A DNA stretch of 64,000 bases from Acanthacorydalis orientalis (Eukaryota; Arthropoda; Insecta; Megaloptera; Corydalidae). The notes below the pieces were generated by a model. That model was not told where the DNA came from. It searched no databases and was given only the letters and a program-made list of their open reading frames with translations. Shown here piece after piece: positions 1-11,707 of the stretch. The translations under genes and the position numbers were made by a program. The stretch covers positions 7,946,526 to 8,010,525 of the forward strand of contig CM068321.1 in NCBI GenBank assembly GCA_034766995.1, read 5' to 3'. Position 1 is the first letter of the stretch. Each line of letters starts with the position of its first letter.

Positions 1-18
1 AGAGTAATGCCAATATGC

Positions 19-915
19 AAGGTGCATTTTTAAAATAAGGTCTTTTCAGCAATTAGAAAAAAATAACGATAAAAATTATTGATTACAGACAAGAGACATC
101 TACATAAATACATTCTTTTTCTACATAGTCACTTCATTGACTTCTACGCATTTTTGGTATCATGGGATCAGAATTCTTATTCCGTGTCGAAGAAATCCCA
201 AGCCTGGAACTTGAACCAATTAATAAAGCTTGTCTTCAGTCATTTTTAAAGCGTTGAAATACGAGTCATTTCTTTAGGTCTCATCTCCAGTCACAATGTG
301 GCTAAAAAGTCATCTCCTTAATTTTCCTGGCATTGGAAAAATTGGTTAGATGAATGACACATTTCTGCTTATATTCATCGATTAACATTTTTGATACCCA
401 TCTGGCACACAGTTTTTGTAGCCCAGATTTTCTGTCACAATGTCATGAATCACTGACTGCGAAACTTCTAGAAATTCAATTGGTAATTATGAAACAACTA
501 TTTTTCAGAATCTGTGTTCACATTGTCTATCAAAACGACTATCATCACACTAGGTCAGCCACTACAAACTTCATCATGAATATTCATTCACTCTTCTTTA
601 AATAAACGACACCATTGCCTAACACTCGTAACACTTGACTCATACACTTCACAAATTTGCCTGTGAATTTCAACAGCACTATTTGTTTTTTGCTAACAAA
701 AACCGGATCACAGCAGAACCTTGCAGCTGGCGGGATTATTTTTTGCTGTACTCATTATAAATCACCCATACGGGGTATCAAACAAGAATCCGAGGGCGAC
801 AAAATGGCTGATGGCTAGTTAATGAAACACATAAAGCTATTGCGCATGCACACTCTCATCATTTCAACTTAATCAGCGTTAATTACAAACTGGACCTTAC
901 TTTAAAAACGCGCCT
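19..915 (-). mobile_element. Internally deleted mariner-like element with terminal inverted repeats
   Basis: The ends at 19-42 and 893-915 are inverted copies. The left arm reads AGGTGCATTTTTAAAATAAG and the complement of the right arm AGGCGCGTTTTTAAAGTAAG, both followed by GTC. The transposase remnant between them runs on the minus strand. The element is about 0.9 kb, against roughly 1.3 kb for intact mariners, so a central part is missing. Subfamily not assigned. Confidence 0.8.
120..715 (-). pseudogene. Mariner transposase remnant (deleted, frameshifted)
   Basis: Read on the minus strand, the sequence gives the N-terminal DNA-binding part (a VRQWCRLFKEE-like stretch near 600, then a degraded linker) and a match to the start of the catalytic domain (VTGDET near 278-295, carrying the first catalytic Asp). 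It then jumps to the extreme C-terminus, where GIRILIP and YQKCVEVNE lie before the stop (about 130-190). This matches the mariner ending with consensus GI..L..RY.KC...GDYVEK. The region with the second and third catalytic Asp is absent. Frameshifts and stops are present. It is the transposase of the enclosing element and cannot be functional. Confidence 0.72.
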
Positions 916-1735
916 CGTACTTTACTCAACTTCAAAAATGTCTACCTTGCTATTCAGTTTGAGATAGTGAAAATCAACGCTGCAATATGTGGCAAACAAA
1001 ATCGAAACTTATCAGCGTTCACCTTCAGCCTTCAAGTATTATAGTTAAAATATATAGTTAAAATAGTACTAATCAAATCACTGAAGTGAGACTGAAGAGG
1101 TGCGTGTATAACTCTTGTCTTATACAACCGTGCTACGACAGCAGCATATCTGTGTTAATCGAGATTTTCCATCCTGAGGGTACATTCTTGATATATAGTT
1201 TGAATAGAATCAACCTTACAGAACTGTACTACGAGGCACCAGCTCATAAAAATCAAACATTATGAGAGGTAAAAATCCTCCAGATCTATCATCCAGCTAA
1301 GGAAGTCCATATACATGAGTTTGCAGAAGAGATCAGAATGCCAAATTATTGTGTCATGTCCGTAGAACCACTATGCAGCTTCCCTAGTAGTGAAGTCATT
1401 GACATACAAAATTTCAGACAAAGATATTCATGACATCCATCTGTATCAAGATATTTTGGCAATTTTTGGAGTTATTTTTATAAATCAGAATAATATGACA
1501 CAATTTATATATTATGTTATAATTATTTTAAGTATCCCTCTTTATAGTGTCCTTTAGATGCCTTGCACTCGTCGATTACAAATATCATTTATCGCAAATG
1601 ATAAGAGTATCTTCACAATTTATTGAATGTTTGTCTTTGAAGTTTAAAGTTCATCTAAATACATAAACAGTACATGTTTGCATATACATTAGTAATTATA
1701 AAATAATATTGATATATTACATTCAGAAACTATAA

Positions 1736-1737
<2 letters not shown>
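916..1737. other. No gene recognised
   Basis: Ordinary AT-rich sequence with no transposase similarity or convincing reading frame that I can see. Confidence 0.5.

Positions 1738-1795
<58 letters not shown>
1738..1795. repeat. (TA)n microsatellite
   Basis: About 29 TA dinucleotides with one interruption (TACATA). Confidence 0.97.
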
Positions 1796-1796
<1 letters not shown>

Positions 1797-2208
1797 TTAT
1801 TTATTTATTATTAATCTTCGTCTTGTTATTCTTAAACATAGTTTAAGGAATTTCTTAAAAGAATTTATTTTAAACAAATAGCTTCAATATTAATCATTGA
1901 TTAGTGTATGTATAAGATTCATAAATAATAATTTTTCAAATTTGCTACATATTTAATTTTTTATGAGGTTAGGATGAAAAGTTCCATGCCTCACATATAC
2001 ATGGCACGACTATACTCAGTATTTTGATAGTGTTGCATGATTTAATTCTTCACGTGTTTATGTTCGAAGCTTCAAATTAATAAGTTGTTCAGTACTGGTT
2101 TGACAGGACGACGAAGTAAACGCATCAAGCATCGTTTTTAAAAATGGAGAAAGTGACATTTTTGCCGTAATTAAATATTTTTTTTGAAAAGCTTAAGTGC
2201 ATTCGATG

Positions 2209-2319
<111 letters not shown>

Positions 2320-2486
2320 GTTACCACGAAAGTTCTGACACTGTTACAACGTACAATAATCACAAGAATTATTTACACTTGTTATCGGACAAAATTCAAA
2401 GAATTGATTATCAGTAATATTAGCATGTGTTCAAATGAATCTCGAACTGTTCACTTTAATTTAAAAAATAATTCTAACCCTTAAAA

Positions 2487-3586
2487 ATGTTTGTGAAAAA
2501 TAGTGTAATACGTGCGTGTTTATGAATTTAAGGTTGGGATTAACGCTACAGAAACTGCAAAAAATTTGTACTGCGTTTGGAAAAAATACAGTTACATCAA
2601 GAACGGCTCAGAGGTAATTTAAAAATTTCAACCGGGGATGAATCCATTAAAGACGAGACCGGATCAGATAGACCATTAAATATGAATATCGAGGAATCGG
2701 AGACAATGATTGAAACAAATTCCAGTTGAACGTGTCAACAGCTTGCAGAATTGTTCAAAGTAAGTGACGAAACAATACGGAAGCATTTACACAAAACAGG
2801 AAAGAGATGGAAATTAAGTAAATGGGTACTACACCAATTAACTCCCAATATTAAATTACAGGTCATTACAATCTGTACATCTCTTATTTCACGACTAAAA
2901 TCAGAAAACTTTTTAAAACTTTTCACATTATCACGTCTTACAATCTGTACACATCTTATTTCATAATTAAAATCAGAGAACTTTTTGTATCAAATTTTGA
3001 CCACTGATGAAAAATGGATTATTTATTCAAACTACAAACATACTCTCCACTGGCTTTCATTAGGTGATCATGTCCCATAAAGTCCTAAAGGAAAGTTAAC
3101 ACAACGAAAACTTCTCTATGTTTGGTGGACTTCAAAAGGAATTATTCACCATGAATATCTACGAGTGGGTCAAACCCTCACGGAAAACATTTATAGTGAA
3201 CAACTCCAACGAGTACAGGATTCATTAAAACAAAAACAGCCAGCACTTGTAAATCGTAAAAAAGTATTATTTTGCGAGATAACGCACGACCACAAGTTAC
3301 AGTAGAGACCAGAACAAAAATTATGAATTTAGGGTGGGAGATCCTCTCCCATACCGCGTATTCTCCAGACATATCTCCATCAGATTATAGCATATTTTTA
3401 TCTTTGGTCAATCGTATTCGTGGTAAACAGTTTAATAACGAAGACGAATTAAAAATGGAGGTGTCTACATTTTTTGAAAATAAAAATAATCAGTTTTATA
3501 AAAATTGAATTTATAAATTATCTTCTCGCTGGGAAAGGGTTGTTCAATGCGAAGGTGGATATTTTGATGAATATTATTTTATGTAA
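2487..3586 (+). pseudogene. Mariner DD34D transposase, broken
   Basis: From the ATG at 2487 the translation follows a mariner transposase. An N-terminal helix-turn-helix half (CLLYEF-like, then NATETAKNICTAFGKN) is followed by a second helix-turn-helix (QQLAELFKVSDETIRKHLHK, about 2735-2800). The catalytic core then shows TTDEKWI (about 3000-3020), RDNARPQ (about 3276-3296) and SPSDY (about 3375-3388). The last two are 34 residues apart, the mariner signature. The C-terminus ends in GGYFDEYYFM and stop 3584-3586. Breaks include a stop near 2727, a 72-bp-period internal duplication (2866-2986), a stop near 3078, a frameshift just before the second Asp, and a stop near 3507. All three catalytic Asp codons survive, but no single frame is open. 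Confidence 0.88.
2866..2986. repeat. Short tandem duplication inside the transposase pseudogene
   Basis: The segments 2866-2914 and 2938-2986 are near-identical (both start TTACAATCTGTACA). The related copy at 63236-63838 has the segment only once, so the duplication is a lesion of this copy. Confidence 0.85.
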
Positions 3587-3647
3587 AAATACACAAGTGT
3601 TTTTTTTCTCAATTCAAAAACAACAGAATTTTCTTGGTTACCTGATA

Positions 3648-3650
3648 TAG

Positions 3651-3678
<28 letters not shown>
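3648..3678. repeat. (TA)n microsatellite
   Basis: About 15 AT/TA units immediately outside the right end of the mariner element. Confidence 0.9.
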
Positions 3679-3682
<4 letters not shown>

Positions 3683-3782
3683 TTTTATTTGAATTGAATG
3701 ATATTCCTTTGCTATATCTTCTTTCCGGTTACGTAACGAAAAAGCGTTTGTGATATTTGGTTACTACTTTACATAACACTTA

Positions 3783-4583
3783 GGCCTTATTCGGACGAGC
3801 GTTAAAAAAATGCATCAACGCGCGCTTTTATCATTTTTTCAATAAAACATATGAAACTCAGTGTTTCTTTTGACATGCCGGCGTTTATTTAACGCGCGCT
3901 AAAAATATAGAACTTGATCCATTTCCAACGCCGAGCATTTTGCATTGAAGTAAATAGAACATATGTAAGAGGGTGTTTTCATTCGCATAGGCGTTTAAAA
4001 AGCACCGAATGACACCGCATTTGCCAGTCAGTCTTGCTTGCACATCGGTACTAATTACAAGTACAACAGATAATGGCAGACAGCGTTTACGAAAATGGCG
4101 GTATTTGATAGTGAACGTTTTATTTTGGAGGTGGAATCGAGATCTCTCTTATATAACAAAGGCTTACCAAATTATTCAAACAAAATTTTGAAGGAGGTCA
4201 CGTAGATGGAAGTCATTTCAAAAATAATCCCAAATTTGGAAAATATCTTAGAAAACAATTCTCTATAATTCATTAAATGTTTCAATTTTCATACTGGAGT
4301 AGTTGAAAATCATCCGGATACAACATTCAATCATCATAAATAGCCACAAACTGTCCTTTCAACAATCGTCGATCATTCATTAGGATGCACACAGAAATTT
4401 TTCATTTTTTTTTCGCCTTCTTAAAATACATACAGCTATTGCCAACAACTCTTCTGAATTCATGCGTCCGAAGATGATGAAAAGAAGTGATTTTTAAGCG
4501 CATATAAATACTATATTTGCGAGCGTTTTAAAAGCGCTAACGCTGAACGCAACATTTTTTTTAACCCTCGTACGAATAAGGCC
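3783..4583 (+). mobile_element. PIF/Harbinger-type DNA transposon, deletion derivative
   Basis: The termini are inverted: left GGCCTTATTCGGACGAGCG, right complement GGCCTTATTCGTACGAGGG, both followed by TTAAAAAAA. The trinucleotide TTA lies directly outside each end (3780-3782 and 4584-4586). A 3-bp TTA/TAA duplication is the PIF/Harbinger hallmark. At 801 bp it is too short for a complete element, and no nuclease ORF is seen. The interior carries a MADF-domain remnant, which is the accessory DNA-binding protein type of many animal Harbinger elements. Confidence 0.8.
4095..4250 (+). pseudogene. MADF-domain (Harbinger accessory protein) remnant
   Basis: From ATG 4095 the translation begins MAVFDSERFILEVESRS and continues LLYNKGLPNYSNKILKEVT. 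It then meets TAG (4203-4205) where MADF domains carry a conserved Trp (TGG), and resumes MEVISKII. The spacing F-I..V......LY......Y....K....W..I is that of the MADF fold, a Myb-like DNA-binding domain found in the second protein of PIF/Harbinger elements. After about 4250 the similarity fades. The in-frame stop and missing remainder make this a pseudogene. Its position between matched Harbinger-type ends supports the call. Confidence 0.68.
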
Positions 4584-4839
4584 TTATACATTTTAAAATT
4601 TCACTTGACTGAAATATCATTTCATGTTTTAGAATATAATAATAATAAAAATTGAACAAATACAGTTTTCTGACGTTTGAATAGAAACGAATGAATAAGA
4701 ATTGATTTTTAAATGTATATGCCATATTGTGTGATGTAATCATCTAAATGAATACTAATGTACGGTGAAAACTGACTATTGATATTATAAGTTTTATAAT
4801 ATTTCTTTTTGTGTGCACAAAATAAATAATACAACATCG

Positions 4840-5118
4840 TACGGTTTATACGAACTGGCTATAGTGTACAATACATTTTATCGAACATGAAACACTAGCC
4901 CTACCGCAAGTTCGGGTGTCTTCGTCATGCCACGGTCGTATAGTTATATAACATAGTTGCGTGGACGCACACACACAAGGTGCACACACTGGCACAGAAA
5001 CACATATAGAGATATAACTGAGGCACAACGGCGACGGCCGCTGTACGCGTATCTTTATTCACATATACATGCGTCTCTTTTGCCCTTCCAGTTATCAGCC
5101 GACGAATTGTTCCAACAG
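4840..5118 (+). promoter_or_regulatory. CpG-richer block, candidate promoter region
   Basis: Base composition changes sharply here from AT-rich surroundings to a CpG-rich mix, with CG dinucleotides frequent between about 4840 and 5760. It lies directly upstream of an initiator-like TCAGTC at 5119-5124. Open frames on both strands in this block have no recognisable domain and look like products of the higher GC content. A promoter role is inferred from composition and context only. Confidence 0.4.
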
Positions 5119-5453
5119 TCAGTCGGTTCGGTGCATTCGGACTGCGTGCACGGATCGCGCGATAGGCATCGAACACCCAACCAACATACAAAGCACATAA
5201 AATACATGTTGTATTCTGCGTCATAGCCGTCGGTTGATTCTTGTGCGTTGTCCTGTGTTTGTTATTCGCCAGTGTTGGAATTTTAATTGTTGTTAAGTGG
5301 TTCGTTATCATCATTATTTACCATCGTTATCATCATCGCAATTGTGCTACATTCACAGTGCACCGTATGTGTTTTGTAACGATCAGTGTGACGAAACGTT
5401 GACTGTACCAGTTTCGAATCCAGACCCATTCATTTCCTGCACAGGAACATAAG
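5119..5453 (+). other. Candidate non-coding first exon with splice donor
   Basis: The proposed exon starts at an arthropod initiator-like TCAGTC (5119-5124). It is CpG-rich and has only short ATG-initiated frames, as insect 5' UTR exons often do. It ends at AAG|GTACGT (donor cut 5453/5454), a strong donor. No long coding frame crosses it. If real, it would be the 5' UTR exon of a + strand gene whose next exon lies beyond the window. I do not recognise the gene. Nothing here proves transcription. Confidence 0.35.
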
Positions 5454-6405
5454 GTACGTCGTTCAGAAGTTCGAACCGGTTTCCGGTTTCCGTATTTTTT
5501 CCCTTGTTGAGATTTCCAGAACGGTTTGATTTTTTATTCCAGTGACCTAGTTTCTGTTTAGGGCACATTTAAATCGTAACAATTACAAATCGACCGTTTA
5601 TTGATATTCGTGTGAAATGAAGCGAGTTTAAACGATCTTCGGGATGTTATATTAACCGACTGGCCGACTGTTATTAATTGCATAATCGACCTTGTGTGTT
5701 GCTCTGGCGTTTTGACGCACAGCGGCCTGAACTTTAGTGATTATTTTTCAAATGCTCCATACCAGCTAAGAGTTATAAATATATTTTTTTCCTTCAGTTA
5801 TCTACTTTATGTAATTAAATAGAATAATTATGTACACAGTTATCGTTCTGTTTATTTAATGATAATCGTTAGAGAAAGTATTTGATTTGTTTTTAATTTT
5901 GTTATCGGGTTTTCTTAACAGACTGCTATTCTTATTGAATTTTATCGATTGATTTATATTTTAATACTATTTGATTAAAAAAATAAATATCTAAATAAAA
6001 TAGTCACTTTGGTAAATAGATTAAGAATTGTAAAACATTATCATTTTAATTAGCAATTAATCCCTAATTTTCTTGCTAATTTACTACTTTTATTTTCGTT
6101 CATATTTTTAATATAATATATTTAATACTTTTGCTATTGTTTTCTCTTGTATATATGGATCAACTAAAAGTATTGTTTTAGTTCTTAATTACAGACATTT
6201 GATCTGACTGACCGAAAAATGACTTTTTGTAAGTCATTGCTATTTCCAATTTAAATCATCCAAACCTCGATAACTTAAGTATGAGGTAAGTTTGATACTA
6301 TGAAAAGTATACAACTAGTATATAGTAACTAGTAGTTAGTTTTTTAATCAGAACTATGAATATAATTTGATTCATACCTGTGTACCTGGATATTTTAAAG
6401 TTTTC
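5454..6405 (+). other. No gene recognised; CpG-richer to about 5760, then AT-rich
   Basis: The first 300 bases keep the island's composition; the rest is ordinary AT-rich DNA. It would be intron if the first-exon model is right. Confidence 0.4.
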
Positions 6406-6557
6406 TTCTCCTTGAGGTCACAATCTGAATATTTTCGACAACTAGATTCGTCTTCTGACATCTTCAGGTTGATATGCAGAGCAGTACATATCTACCTGAA
6501 GTAGTCGGAAGATGAAATCGTTTGTAGAAAATATTCAAATAGTGACCTCGAGGAGAA
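6406..6557. repeat. Long inverted repeat (71-bp arms, 10-bp loop)
   Basis: Arms 6406-6476 and 6487-6557 align without gaps, 57 of 71 positions identical (about 80%), separated by 10 bases. A transcript would fold into a hairpin of about 152 nt. Each arm includes a GAGGTCAC word. It could be a foldback MITE, a hairpin RNA precursor or a decayed inverted duplication. Confidence 0.85.
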
Positions 6558-7403
6558 AAAACAACTCAGAACTATAAATACTATCAAAGCATTGATATTT
6601 TCGAGAATCATTACTAATATAAAACGTTTATATAGTCGAAAAATTAGATATTATTATGGAATCTGTACCGTAGGAATAAAATTTAATATAAGACTACAGT
6701 TTATTGCACGTAAATGTTATCTTATTTTAATGTAATTATAGTTTTTTCAGCTAAATTTGTAAATAGATATTAACGAAATTGGGCTGATAGGATAGTGTTT
6801 TTCGGATATCTTTGAGAGGAAAGTACTGTAGAATTTTATAAGACTATAGTTATCTATCATTTTCATGGAATCCAGAATTTGACGAGTTTTTTTCTTTTTC
6901 TGTTAAAATAATCTGTGCAACGCTTTCTCTATTTTAACCAGTTCAAGATTGTTTTTCTAGGATCCTAGATATACTTAAGGTCTAAAAGTCTATTTTTTGT
7001 TTTAATTATATTAATAAGTATTTTCCGACACGATATTTTTTAGAAGATATTAGTTGATCTATGTTTTAGTTCGTCGGTTATTTTATACTTAATATTTAAA
7101 GAAAAAAACAATTTTGCTTTCATTAATAAAAAAACATATTGTTGCAAACAAAATAAATATTTTTACATTGATTATATAATATTAATAATGACAATTAAGC
7201 TAAAAATATATTAAAATAGGAAGCATTAATTTCATTCTTTTTTTTAAACAAAGATATATTATAAAAAGCCACTTTTACTTATAACAGATACATAACGTTA
7301 ATAAATAACTTTCATAACATTATGCTAATGTGCAGCACGCATAAATTGTTTATTTTGTATATTTCTTTTATACTAAACCAAATAACGCTTGTAATATAAA
7401 AGA
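6558..7403. other. No gene recognised
   Basis: AT-rich, with no similarity seen. Confidence 0.5.
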
Positions 7404-8133
7404 ATGTGTAATATGTGGACGCTTTGTAATATCAGAAATTTTTGCAATATGTGGACCAGTTGGAATATGTGGACACTGGACTATTTGGACACTTTGAACT
7501 ATGTGGGCGTTTTGCAATATGTGGACGCTTTGAAATATGTGGACGCTTTGAAATATGTGGACGCTTTGAAATATGTGGACGCTTTGAAATATGTGGACGC
7601 TTTGAAATATGTGGACGCTTTGAAATATGTGGACGCTTTGAAATATGTGGACGCTTTGAAATATGTGGACGCTTTGAAATATATGAACTATTTGGAATAT
7701 GTGGACACTGTACTATGTGGACACTGTATTATGTGGACGCTTTGTACTATGTGGACGCTTTGAAATATGTGGACGCTTTGAAATATGTGGACGCTTTGAA
7801 ATATGTGGACGCTTTGAAATATGTGGACGCTTTGAAATATGTGGACGCTTTGAAATATGTGGACGCTTTGAAATATGTGGACGCTTTGAAATATGTGGAC
7901 GCTTTGAAATATGTGGACGCTTTGAAATATGTGGACGCTTTGAAATATGCTGACGCTTTGAAATATGTGGACGCTTTGAAATATGTGGACACTGGACTAT
8001 ATGGACGCTTTGTACTATGTGGACGCTTTGTACTATGTGGACGTTTTGTAATGTGTGGACGCTTTGGACTATATAGACGCTTTGGACTGTGTGTACGCTT
8101 TGGACTGTGTGTACGCTTTGGACTGTGTGTACG
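7404..8133. repeat. 18-bp minisatellite (about 40 units)
   Basis: The core unit is AAATATGTGGACGCTTTG. Two homogeneous blocks (about 7531-7677 with 8 units and about 7757-7985 with 13-14) are separated by a divergent spacer (about 7678-7756) and flanked by diverged units on both edges. Since 18 is a multiple of 3 and the unit has no stop in several frames, long open frames appear on both strands (repeating EICGRF, KYVDAL or ISKRPH). I treat these as by-products, not genes. One early unit is 16 bp, which shifts the + strand frame. Confidence 0.96.
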
Positions 8134-10975
8134 CTCACGAATATGTAAAATACCTTATAATATGAGGCCTTAATATTTAACTTACATAGCGTATACGTAA
8201 ATCTAGCATTGATCTGACATTTCTTGTGACTTAGAAACAATACTTCTGCCTAATTAATGTTAGAAGTAGTGTAAATGTCATTAAATATTTTTGATTGAGT
8301 TAATATATTTTCAATATTTTGAACTTACAACCAATTTAGAATATTTGATCTAGATAAAACACTCACATACTCACTGAAGAACTTGCATCTAATATTCTGT
8401 TTATATTATTTTTAAATTGTATGCAATATAACTATATTGTTTTCAAACTGTAAGAGATTAGAATTAAGAACCACTTATTTATTCATATGTAGATTATTAT
8501 AATTACAGGTTTTTATGAACCTTGTCTCTATGAGTATGATAGCATCGACATGAAAATGGGCGTAAGAAATATTTAGCACTTTAATCAAAAAAATGCTTTT
8601 TCTATGTCTGGCATAAAAAGAATTGATTCTTGAAAGTTAATTTAATCTTATTATCAGAACTGTATTGTGATCAGTGAATAGTGATATAGAATGTTATAAA
8701 TTAAATAAATTGTTTATTGCAAAATCTTAATTTATGACTCAATTATAGTGAAACTTAATAAAAACTATATATTTTATATCTAAAATATAATACTACGTGT
8801 ATAATGAAACATATGAAATTCTCTTTGTGTATATATATACATACATATATACATATTATAAATGTGTATGTAGTATCTTTTTTGTATTTTCTATTTGTCT
8901 GTTTTCTTCAACAGAACGAGCGAATTGAATTTGAAACGATTATATCCAAGTGGCGAACACGAAACAATGATTAATATATCACGACTTTGAGTTATGTTTA
9001 TTTATTATTCATTTTATAGCACTGTCAAGATCGAAGTCAATGGAATATTTCTTCGAAATCAATACTTTTTAAAATACAAGGTCAGATTCGAAGTTCTGAC
9101 ATACTGTTAACTGTACTATTCAGTAGGTCAGTAAGCTGTTTAATTCAATGTTTTTCTGAGAGTCCGATTTTGAGTTAATGAAGCTTTTTATTTTTCAATA
9201 ACAGTTAATTAGTTTAATCAGTGCATCTGTTTAGGACTTTATTGAATGTAAAATTGACACATTAGTTTTACCTAAATATTAGTTTTTATTAAAGGAAAAA
9301 ATGTGAATATATTTTTTATATGAATGTATTTAATCAGGCATAATTACTAAACTTGATTCAATCAGAATTTTATTATAATTTCTCGTATAAGTGACTTATG
9401 TCAACCATACTATTTTATTCAATTATAATTGTAGTAACTAATATTAATTTAAATATAAAATTAGCATTTTTATAAAGAAATAAATATATTTATTTAATAA
9501 TTTTGAAAGCATATTTGAAATCGAAATGTGGAAAAATATTTTATTGGAAATTTAGAATATTTTTTCTTTTTTATTTATTAACATAATTGTGCGTTCTGAA
9601 ACAAGCCTGTACTATTTTGATTAAGATTCGCTTTTAGTCAAATATACGAATATTTTTATATTAAAATATAAAATAGAATAAATCTAGAAATATTTATAAC
9701 TAAATATAAAAATAATTGTTACTATATAACTTGATATCTTTAATCTTGTTGATTTTGATAAAGATAATTTTGAAAAAGCAAATAATTATATGTAAAAGTG
9801 GTAGCGAAAATTAGTAGTAAGATTTAAAACAGTGTAAGTATTGTTTGTAAATCTTTATTAAAAATTTTATATTCCTTAAATATAAAAATGATAAAATTTT
9901 AGAACTAAATAAAATTTAATATTTCTTTTACCGTTCGTTCTGAACAGTGAAACGTTGTTGCAGTTAGTAAATTTCAAAGAAGATTCACTTAACATTAAAC
10001 TGACTTTGACAATGTTTGTCCTAGTTTTTTATTCATTTATATGGCAAATGCAATTTTAATCCGACATTGACATTTCTTGAAAAAGCATAAAATGCACTCG
10101 ATGTTGGATAGACTTTGAGAAAATTTTATTCTAGAAATGTTCATACCTTTTTCTGTATCACTCATTTTTTTAAATATATTTATATTTTTGTCTTTTTGAT
10201 TAATTAATTAATTAATATGTATATATTTAAATCAATTATCTTTTATTATAAACATAAAATATATTAAATATAATTATAAAAAACATACTGAATATAATTA
10301 TAAGAAATATACTAAATATTATTAAACTATATTGTTTAAAAAACTAAGAATTTGGTACAACCTGAATTTTGACTAAGAATCATTTTTTTACAGACTAATT
10401 TTGTTTCATCATAGAATCGTAACAAACTTTTTTGGAAAAGCTCCAAAATAAAAAATTTCTACTCATTCTGGTTTCGAAATTTCAATTAAAAGTTTTGTTG
10501 ATTTTAATATAATTATTATAGTTCTTACTTCATATCTTATTTTAAATAAGATGATACAGGACATATTAAGTTTTGAAAGAAGCATTCGAATAAATAGCAA
10601 TTAGTTATGTGAATGTTCCAACAGTTTTAAAAGAAATAAGAATAAAATTCATAAAATAACTTTTTAGTTTTCAGAGTTATACTTATTATTATGGTGATAA
10701 TTATGTTTAACATCTTATTATATAAGTGAATATTATAGATATTTGACTTGAAATTATTTAATATTTACTTAAACATTGAAATTTCATTATGTTCGCCCTC
10801 ATACAATTTCTAAAGTTGTATACCGATTAAATTATAATTTATGAGACGTATCAAAATTACTTCAAATTGATTTTTCAGTCCATCATTTGACTATTTTATA
10901 AGGTACAAAAGTGTTACATCACTAATGAAAATTGCGTATTACGTAATCTTTTGTATACTAAATTATGGTATTAAC
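8134..10975. other. No gene recognised
   Basis: Nearly 3 kb of AT-rich DNA with a short (TA)n near 8829. I see no transposase similarity and no convincing reading frame. Confidence 0.5.
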
Positions 10976-11452
10976 TCAGTTGGTAGAAAAATAATTGCAG
11001 TATATGACCTTCAAATTCATATACATTTTTGTCTTCTGATTTTCATATCAGTTTTAAGTGATCCAGAACTGTTAAATGACTAACGCCTAACTTTCATACA
11101 AGTTCTCAAATTGTTGTACGTGATTCTTGATTCAATTGACTCCTTCAGTTAGTTGTTATCAACTGAAGAAGGACTCCCGCGCACTTCATCTTCAAGGCTC
11201 TCGTCCCCAGTACGAAAATTTTGAAACCACCATTGTACGTTCCTTAACAGTACCCATACCAAAATCATAGTTTAGTTTACGAGCAGTTTCTGCTGCTTTA
11301 TCACTTATTACCACCAAATTACATGTTAACATTTGAAACAAATAACTATCCGTTTTTGTTGCTTTACTAAACATTTTTCTCTCAGAAATATTAATTTTCA
11401 AAAAATATAAGAAGTAGTATTATTTATTTTTAATTGCAATTTCTATTTTTGG
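10976..11452 (-). mobile_element. Deletion-derived mariner-like element (copy A)
   Basis: The right-hand part of the transposon terminus, GTTGGTAGAAAAATAATTGC, is at 10979-10998; the other end is degraded near 11430-11452. The minus strand encodes only the N-terminal DNA-binding region: KAAETARKLNYDFGMGTVKE, then after a frameshift GDESLEDE and an LDHLK-like end of the second helix-turn-helix. The sequence then jumps directly to the 3' terminal segment (complement about 10990-11065). The catalytic domain is missing. The copies at 11708 and 61260 have the same architecture and breakpoint. Confidence 0.78.
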
Positions 11453-11707
11453 ATAAAAATATTTTTAAATATTATTTCTTTAATCCATACATCACTCGAC
11501 GTCCTCGCATCAAGATGAGTTAGGATCCGATTGAGAAATATTTATAAAACGGGAGTGAACAATTCGTTTCTGAAAATGAATTTGGCCTCAATATAAAAAT
11601 AAATTGTTATTAATACTGTTTTATCTCGAATTATCTAAGCTATGGTTATGTCAATTTGGAAATTGTTTGAACAAGCATATGAAATGCGATTTAAGCATGT
11701 ATAAATA

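Noticed and set aside
354..605. 83-codon + strand frame
   Set aside because: It is antisense to the mariner transposase remnant at 120-715.
4925..5314. 129-codon minus-strand frame in the CpG-rich block
   Set aside because: No domain, low-complexity Cys/Val/Thr tail, overlapping frames on both strands. The higher GC content explains the lack of stops.
7442..8173. Long open frames of 243 codons (+) and 175 codons (-) over the minisatellite
   Set aside because: They exist only because the 18-bp unit has no stop codon. The peptide is a pure six-residue repeat, and equivalent frames occur on both strands.
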